Source: Armatimonadetes bacterium UBA5352 (GTDB taxonomy: Bacteria; Armatimonadota; Zipacnadia; Zipacnadales; UBA5352). Taken from it: a stretch of 27,296 nucleotides of DNA. Shown in pieces: positions 1 through 3,461 of this stretch. The notes below the pieces were generated by a model. The model saw only the letters and a list, made by a program, of their open reading frames with translations, had not been told where the DNA came from and made no database searches. The translations under genes and the position numbers were made by a program. Every line of letters starts with the position of its first letter. The stretch's first letter is position 1. The stretch covers positions 1-27,296 of the forward strand of contig DHPY01000118.1 in NCBI GenBank assembly GCA_002411015.1, in the 5' to 3' direction.

Positions 1-10
1 GAACACAACC

Positions 11-56
11 TTCCAGCCTGTCAATGGTTCGTTCCTTGAGGCTCGACAGGCTGGAA
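11..56. repeat. 12-bp perfect inverted repeat
   Basis: TTCCAGCCTGTC at 11-22 is the exact reverse complement of GACAGGCTGGAA at 45-56, separated by 22 nt. The right arm repeats the left half of the palindrome at 104-123, so this looks like a related unit in which two half copies face each other. It lies in the host DNA left of the putative integrative element. Confidence 0.7.
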
Positions 57-68
57 AGCGGAGGATTT

Positions 69-88
69 GACAGGCGGGGACGCCTGTC
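69..88. repeat. CAGGC-type palindromic repeat (8-bp arms, 4-nt loop)
   Basis: GACAGGCG, loop GGGA, CGCCTGTC: a perfect 8-bp stem. Together with 104-123 and 27260-27279 it fits one family: CAGGC core, GGRA-type loop, GCCTG core. The innermost pair is G-C here, T-A at 104-123 and A-T at 27260-27279 (read on the minus strand), so pairing is kept while bases change. This resembles REP-like intergenic palindromes dispersed through many genomes. Confidence 0.7.
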
Positions 89-103
89 CCACGTGGGTCA
101 CTC

Positions 104-123
104 GACAGGCTGGAAAGCCTGTC
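104..123. repeat. CAGGC-type palindromic repeat (8-bp arms, 4-nt loop)
   Basis: GACAGGCT, loop GGAA, AGCCTGTC: a perfect 8-bp stem. It is the second copy within 60 bp of the same palindrome family, in host DNA just left of the putative attL. No gene is evident in positions 1-162. Confidence 0.75.
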
Positions 124-162
124 CTACCAGCCATCACCGACAGAACCTTTCGCCCGGCGGGA

Positions 163-176
163 CATTCATATACAAT
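163..176. repeat. Putative attL (left copy of 14-bp direct repeat)
   Basis: CATTCATATACAAT, identical to 3417-3430. GC-rich sequence (cgcccggcggga) lies immediately left and AT-rich sequence immediately right, as expected at an integration junction. Confidence 0.65.
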
Positions 177-298
177 TCGAGACGGAATTACACATTCTGT
201 TCATAACCTGTCTGTCTTCCCTTCAAGTACCCACGGCAGGCCAAACCGTTCCTCATTCACTCAGGCAAGCCTGAACCACTCCTCTCTCTGCTCCTGGT

Positions 299-808
299 CT
301 ACTCCTCTGACTTGAATTGCTCCAAGACCTTCATGTGGTCGCGTGCCCATCCAGCCAGAGCATATACTCCACGACCTGCCCTATAAAAGCGCTTTGAAGC
401 ACCGAGCGTTACATTGATGGACTGCTCGGGCTTTTCTCCACCGACGCCCATCTCCTGCATGATCGGTATAGCCTGCTCTCGTATCTGCTCAAGTGTCATA
501 GGTTCGTCTGACTCATATAGAATATTTGTCAGGATGGTCGTCGGGCTTGCCTCATCCAAATCCCTCCAAAGCCCAGCTCCACCGTCAAGCTTCATTTTCG
601 AATTCTCAAGACTCATCTTTTCCTGTTCTACCTCTGCAAGCTCTTTTCGAATGGCTGACTCTTTCTCTTCAAGCTCAAGCAGTTCTTTCTCTATACGCTC
701 AAGCTCACCCTTATTCTTCTGCTTATCTTGCTTGCGCTTCTCCACGGCAAGCATTTCAAGCTGTTCTGCACTCAGGTCCTCAAGCCTAAGACTCTCTTTC
801 TTAGCCAT
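299..808 (-). CDS. Coiled-coil protein with C-terminal HARE-HTH-like winged helix
   Basis: 169 residues. The ATG at 808 follows an AAAAGGAG Shine-Dalgarno and starts MAKKES. Residues about 13-75 are heptad-rich and highly charged (runs of E, K, L), predicting a long coiled coil. Residues about 88-155 (SPTTILTNIL ... EPMTLEQIREQA ... SINVTLGASKRFYRAGRGVYAL) match the pattern of the HARE-HTH fold (HB1/ASXL/restriction-endonuclease winged helix), including the terminal F-x-R-x-G-R-G-V-Y-A-L. That family is usually linked to DNA-binding or restriction/modification-associated proteins. Here it is free-standing with a probable oligomerisation arm, so a DNA-binding regulator or accessory factor of the element is plausible but inferred. 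It has its own sigma70-like promoter (854-882) and the shared 22-nt leader (819-840). It ends near the left end of the element. Confidence 0.75.
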   Translation of the reverse strand: MAKKESLRLEDLSAEQLEMLAVEKRKQDKQKNKGELERIEKELLELEEKESAIRKELAEVEQEKMSLENSKMKLDGGAGLWRDLDEASPTTILTNILYESDEPMTLEQIREQAIPIMQEMGVGGEKPEQSINVTLGASKRFYRAGRGVYALAGWARDHMKVLEQFKSEE

Positions 809-818
809 CCTCGTATAT

Positions 819-840
819 CTCCTTTTGGTGGTGTGCCGTC
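819..840 (-). promoter_or_regulatory. Shared 22-nt leader, copy A
   Basis: On the minus strand this reads GACGGCA, then CACCACCAAAAGGAG, ending in a Shine-Dalgarno 10 nt before the ATG at 808. Copies B (1578-1599) and C (2461-2482) differ from it at only two or three of 22 positions. It sits in the 5' untranslated region downstream of the -10 box at 854-859, so it would act in the RNA or as a downstream operator. Confidence 0.6.
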
Positions 841-853
841 TTACATCATGACT

Positions 854-882
854 ACTGTACACGGCTATACTTTTCTCGTCAA
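854..882 (-). promoter_or_regulatory. Sigma70-like promoter of the HARE-HTH-like gene
   Basis: On the minus strand TTGACG (-35, 882-877) is followed by a 17-nt spacer and TACAGT (-10, 859-854). Five of six and four of six bases match the consensus. The predicted transcript would start near 847, giving a leader of about 40 nt that contains the shared 22-nt element. Confidence 0.5.
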
Positions 883-939
883 CGCTTTAGCTTTACTTTT
901 TTTCTCTCAAACCCATTCATTCATACAGTCAGAATGACC

Positions 940-979
940 GGGTATGGATGGGTATAGGTGGGTATAGGTGGGTATTCCA
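940..979. repeat. Four tandem 10-bp units (GGGTATAGGT type)
   Basis: Units are GGGTATGGAT (940-949), GGGTATAGGT (950-959), GGGTATAGGT (960-969) and GGGTATTCCA (970-979). The two central units are identical and GGGTAT is kept in all four. A 10-bp period puts each unit on the same face of the helix, as in iteron or operator arrays. Confidence 0.7.
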
Positions 980-1112
980 GGCATACACCTATTACAGCAG
1001 GCCACCAAGGGATCATCTCTGCCTCCTACAACCTCTTCTAAGCTCTTTTCTTTTTATAGTTGAGGAATGGGGTATAATTGATTTCTTTATTTCATTTAAA
1101 CAGGGTATTCAT

Positions 1113-1647
1113 CTGCATGGGCAGAATAATTTGAATGATATACTGCATGGGCAGGATATAAATATACTTTTCCAAAGACTTGAAGAATCCATTCTGTCTG
1201 GTATAATACCTATGGTGGTTACAATAAATCTGAGTTTTCCATCAGGGGGAACCGTATTTTACTCTTTTATTTACCTTTATACTGCCCATGCAGGCCGTAT
1301 ATTTCCGTATTTACTCTTATAACCCATTATAGCCCACAGTATTTAAGCTATTATACTCTTTCATGCAGGCCATACACTTCATTATGCTTTCATACACTCT
1401 AATATACTCTACTATACTCCCCATGGAGGGTTTTATTTTTTATAGTATACTGCAAGGCAGTCTTTTAAAAGTATACTGCCCATACAGAATTACACTTATA
1501 CTCCCCATGGAGGCTATACCACTCTCCCCTGCCCCCATACACTCTGATAGCCCACTATACCCATGAATACCCGCCTGCTCCTTTTGGTGGTCTGCCGTGA
1601 TTCAATGTATACTGCAAGGCAGGATTACGCTTATACTGCCCATGCAG
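1113..1647. repeat. Array of about ten short covarying palindromes
   Basis: The core is CTGC-CCAT-GCAG, usually preceded by TATA. Copies: 1113-1124 and 1143-1154 (CTGC-ATGG-GCAG, inverted orientation), 1282-1293 (CTGC-CCAT-GCAG), about 1352-1369 (degenerate, TATACT...CATGCAGG), 1417-1428 (CTCC-CCAT-GGAG), 1450-1460 (CTGC-AAG-GCAG), 1476-1487 (CTGC-CCAT-ACAG, one mismatch), 1501-1512 (CTCC-CCAT-GGAG), 1612-1622 (CTGC-AAG-GCAG) and 1636-1647 (CTGC-CCAT-GCAG). Two copies change both arms together (CTGC/GCAG to CTCC/GGAG), so dyad symmetry appears to be maintained. Arms are only 4-5 bp, which suits a dimeric DNA-binding protein at least as well as an RNA hairpin. Spacing is irregular, unlike CRISPR. 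Confidence 0.65.
1578..1599 (-). promoter_or_regulatory. Shared 22-nt leader, copy B (short or lost gene behind it)
   Basis: On the minus strand it reads CACGGCAGA, then CCACCAAAAGGAG, and is followed after 13 nt by ATG at 1564. That frame stops after 16 codons (MGIVGYQSVWGQGRVV, stop at 1516-1514). Either a leader peptide is made or this is a relic whose gene has been lost. It lies inside the palindrome array. Confidence 0.5.
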
Positions 1648-1839
1648 GGAATAGCTCTTGAAGCCCCTGCTATTCTCTTCTCCCTGTCTGCCCCTGCAAG
1701 CCCCTCTAAACTATTTTTTCGAAGAGGATGGATCGGAGTATACCCCCACTCTCAGAAAATCCACTCAGGCCCCAAAGGTCCCTTCCCACTCATGAAGAAG
1801 AGGCAGTCACGGTTTACTATAGTTGTGGGAGGGACTGCT

Positions 1840-2226
1840 ATGAAGAAACTCCTGTTCGTGGCTTTGTGTGTCCTGCTGATTAGTGGGTGTGGGTCAGAGC
1901 TGTCGGATGTTGCCAGCCAGCTACAACAGGATGACAAAGCTAAAGGTTACCCTGATCCCCAGGAATACACTGAACCGAAGAACCGTCAAGTCTACGAAGA
2001 CAGGATACAGAAGCTCGTTACCCTTACAGGAGCAACACCGACAGAGGTAGGCTCGACAACACTTGAGGTCGGGCAGCAGTTCAGTGGGCAGCCGGGAGCA
2101 AATGATGCCCCTATGAGCAGCTTTCAATTCATGACGGCAGCCTATACTTATGGGCAAGGTCAGCAGTGGAGCAGTTACAGGGAATTGGCTGAACGGTTTG
2201 TGCGGATGGTAAAGACAGGGGAATAG
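1840..2226 (+). CDS. Small predicted lipoprotein of the island, function unknown
   Basis: 128 residues, starting at the ATG after GGGAGGG with 8-nt spacing. The N-terminus MKKLLFVALCVLLISGC is a clear lipoprotein signal: two lysines, a hydrophobic core and a lipobox LISG-C with Cys17. The mature part is about 112 residues, polar and rich in Q, E, T and S, with no domain I recognise; it would be anchored on the periplasmic or outer face of a membrane. An in-frame upstream ATG at 1792 exists, but it would put charged residues before the signal. It is the only plus-strand gene of the element and is followed by a strong stem-loop. A surface or exclusion-type role is possible but not shown. Confidence 0.75.
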   Translation: MKKLLFVALCVLLISGCGSELSDVASQLQQDDKAKGYPDPQEYTEPKNRQVYEDRIQKLVTLTGATPTEVGSTTLEVGQQFSGQPGANDAPMSSFQFMTAAYTYGQGQQWSSYRELAERFVRMVKTGE

Positions 2227-2242
2227 GCCGGGGTCTACAATA

Positions 2243-2275
2243 AAGGGGACCGCCGAGCTTACTGGTGGTCCCCTT
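2243..2275. terminator. Bidirectional terminator-like stem-loop
   Basis: AAGGGGACC (2243-2251) pairs perfectly with GGTCCCCTT (2267-2275). GCC with GGT extends the stem to 12 bp including one wobble pair, around a 9-nt loop. It lies between the convergent lipoprotein gene and the 44-residue peptide gene and could serve both. The U-tract is weak on either strand. Confidence 0.65.
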
Positions 2276-2311
2276 CTCTACTTCAATCCTCTAACTCTAT
2301 GTCGCCTGCTA

Positions 2312-2446
2312 TTACCCACCGCCCCCAAACAAACCAAAGATTACCACGGCCACACCAAGCAGGAGAAAGCAGAGGCAACCACAGCCGATCATCGCTATAC
2401 CGCTCTTTGTGAGCGCATTTCTGACAGCAGCCATTTCTTTAGCCAT
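2312..2446 (-). CDS. 44-residue single-pass membrane peptide
   Basis: Starts at ATG 2446 and ends with TAA at 2314-2312. The N-terminus MAKEMAAVRNALTKSGIAM is basic and amphipathic. A Cys-Gly rich stretch (GCGCLC, residues 21-26) and a hydrophobic segment of about 16 residues (FLLLGVAVVIFGLF) follow, ending in GGGG. A single transmembrane helix with a cytoplasmic N-terminus is likely. It lies 48 nt after the integrase stop codon on the same strand and carries leader copy C with an AAAGGAGG sequence 13 nt before the ATG. Its first residues (MAKEM) resemble those of the HARE-HTH-like protein (MAKKES). Support is the leader, the membrane profile and the tight fit between integrase and terminator. 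Function is unknown; a toxin-like or accessory membrane peptide is conceivable. Confidence 0.6.
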   Translation of the reverse strand: MAKEMAAVRNALTKSGIAMIGCGCLCFLLLGVAVVIFGLFGGGG

Positions 2447-2460
2447 TCTGTATAACCAAC

Positions 2461-2482
2461 CTCCTTTTGGTGCTCTGCCGTC
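2461..2482 (-). promoter_or_regulatory. Shared 22-nt leader, copy C
   Basis: On the minus strand it reads GACGGCAGA, then GCACCAAAAGGAG, in front of the 44-residue peptide gene. A short dyad (CTGACGGTCAG) at the integrase stop codon lies just upstream. Nearly identical to copies A and B. Confidence 0.6.
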
Positions 2483-2494
2483 ATACCCTGACCG

Positions 2495-3370
2495 TCAGAA
2501 ACGAAGCCCATCCACCGCCTCTCTCTGCGCACCTGCCATGACACCGAGATACTTCTCCGTGGATGCGAGATTAGAGTGATGTAGAAGCACCTGAACCGTC
2601 TTAATGCTTGCCCCTGACTCCAGGAGGTGGGTAGCGAACGTATGGCGAAGAAGCGTACTTGCCCCACCTTTTGTTATACCTGCGTGCTTCTTATATTTAG
2701 TTATGGTCGCTATAATTCCATTCACGGTATACCCCGTGTTTCTTTGAGTCAGAAAGAGATGGTTGTCTTCACTTACAGGCCGCTCCACCATCCATGATTC
2801 AAGTGCAGGTATAACCGACCAGGCAATAGGCAGGTGTTGTGTATCCCCGCCTTTTCGAGATACTCTTATAACCCTGCCCTCCAAATCCACATCATCCATT
2901 TTCAAGCGACAGACTTCGATAGGCCTAAGCCCGGTGTGAATCATCATTTTCAGCATAGCCATATCACGCAAGCGCCGGAGTGGAGTCTTAGCTTCACGCC
3001 ATATTGCTTCAAACAAGCGCTCAATCTCATCACTGGTTAGAAAGACAGGTGAAGTCTTCGTGGTCCGTGGCAGAGGTAGGCTTTTTCCGAGATTTTCTTT
3101 TACACTGCCCTCCACCTCATACTCATATCGAAAGAATGACTTCAGGACAATAGTAGTCGTGCAGAGTGTGCTTCGAGCTATGCCTGAATCCATCTTATAA
3201 CTCAAGTATCTACGAAGATGGGCCTGCGTCAAGTCTTCGATTCCGATGTCGCCATACTCCAGTGAAATGAATTCAGAAAACAGTCTTAGAAAGCCTCTAT
3301 AGCTCTTTATGGTCCGTGGGCTATATCCCTGAACACGCAGACCATCGAGAAAATTATCATACGTAACCAT
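2495..3370 (-). CDS. Tyrosine recombinase/integrase (XerC/D-like)
   Basis: 291 residues. The ATG at 3370 follows AAAGGAG with 9-nt spacing; a longer frame would place that Shine-Dalgarno inside the coding sequence. The N-terminal SAM-like core-binding domain (about 1-90) begins YDNFLDGLRVQGYSPRTIKSY. The catalytic domain shows R149 (HTGLRP), K173 (SRKGGD), R242 (LLRHTFATHLL), H265 (LLHHSNLAST) and the nucleophile Y274 (TEKYLG). The usual His of the H-x-x-R motif is Thr239. The family cuts and rejoins DNA at att-type sites through a 3'-phosphotyrosine. Its position 46 bp from the right 14-bp repeat fits an element-borne integrase. No excisionase (Xis) gene is recognisable, though the HARE-HTH-like protein could take such a role (inference). 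Confidence 0.93.
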   Translation of the reverse strand: MVTYDNFLDGLRVQGYSPRTIKSYRGFLRLFSEFISLEYGDIGIEDLTQAHLRRYLSYKMDSGIARSTLCTTTIVLKSFFRYEYEVEGSVKENLGKSLPLPRTTKTSPVFLTSDEIERLFEAIWREAKTPLRRLRDMAMLKMMIHTGLRPIEVCRLKMDDVDLEGRVIRVSRKGGDTQHLPIAWSVIPALESWMVERPVSEDNHLFLTQRNTGYTVNGIIATITKYKKHAGITKGGASTLLRHTFATHLLESGASIKTVQVLLHHSNLASTEKYLGVMAGAQREAVDGLRF

Positions 3371-3416
3371 GTTTCTAAACTCCTTTATATTAAAGGCATA
3401 CATAGGTTGCCGAATT

Positions 3417-3430
3417 CATTCATATACAAT
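3417..3430. repeat. Putative attR (right copy of 14-bp direct repeat)
   Basis: CATTCATATACAAT, identical to 163-176. AT-rich sequence with the integrase start region lies to its left, GC-rich sequence to its right. It stands 31 nt before the glycosidase start codon, so integration fell in that gene's promoter or leader region. An 11-bp part match (ATTCATTCATA) recurs inside the element at 915-925. Confidence 0.65.
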
Positions 3431-3461
3431 GCTGCAAGCTCACCCGCGCGAGGAGAGGCGA

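Larger units (their letters stand above)
883..1839. other. Repeat-rich non-coding segment of the island
   Basis: About 950 bp with no convincing gene on either strand. It contains four tandem 10-bp units (940-979), about ten short TATAC-associated palindromes (1113-1647), leader copy B (1578-1599) followed by a 16-codon reading frame on the minus strand (1564-1514), and T-rich or pyrimidine-rich stretches. Open frames across it are cut by stops and lack a credible Shine-Dalgarno. Density and order of repeats suggest a cis-acting region (protein-binding, recombination or replication control) or a structured RNA. Confidence 0.55.
163..3430. mobile_element. Putative small integrative element (about 3.3 kb)
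   Basis: The exact 14-bp sequence CATTCATATACAAT occurs at 163-176 and 3417-3430. Composition changes sharply at both copies: the flanks are GC-rich, while the DNA between is clearly AT-richer with different codon use. A tyrosine recombinase gene starts 46 bp inside the right copy, the usual place for an integrase beside its att site. Cargo is a small lipoprotein, a 44-residue membrane peptide and a coiled-coil/HARE-HTH-like protein, plus a 1-kb repeat-rich non-coding segment. No conjugation, replication-initiator or transposase gene is visible. Mobility is inferred; the repeat and composition step are seen directly. It could be a satellite-like or decayed element. Confidence 0.7.

Noticed and set aside
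948..1566. Plus-strand frames of 124 and 67 codons in the repeat region
   Set aside because: They lack a Shine-Dalgarno and run through the palindromes and tandem repeats, and the translations are low-complexity Tyr/Leu/Ile/Pro sequence.
1113..1647. CRISPR array
   Set aside because: Repeats are about 12 bp, irregularly spaced, in both orientations and with variable loops; no cas genes are present.
163..3430. Insertion sequence or transposon
   Set aside because: No transposase and no terminal inverted repeats at the edges; the ends are direct repeats, which fits site-specific integration better.
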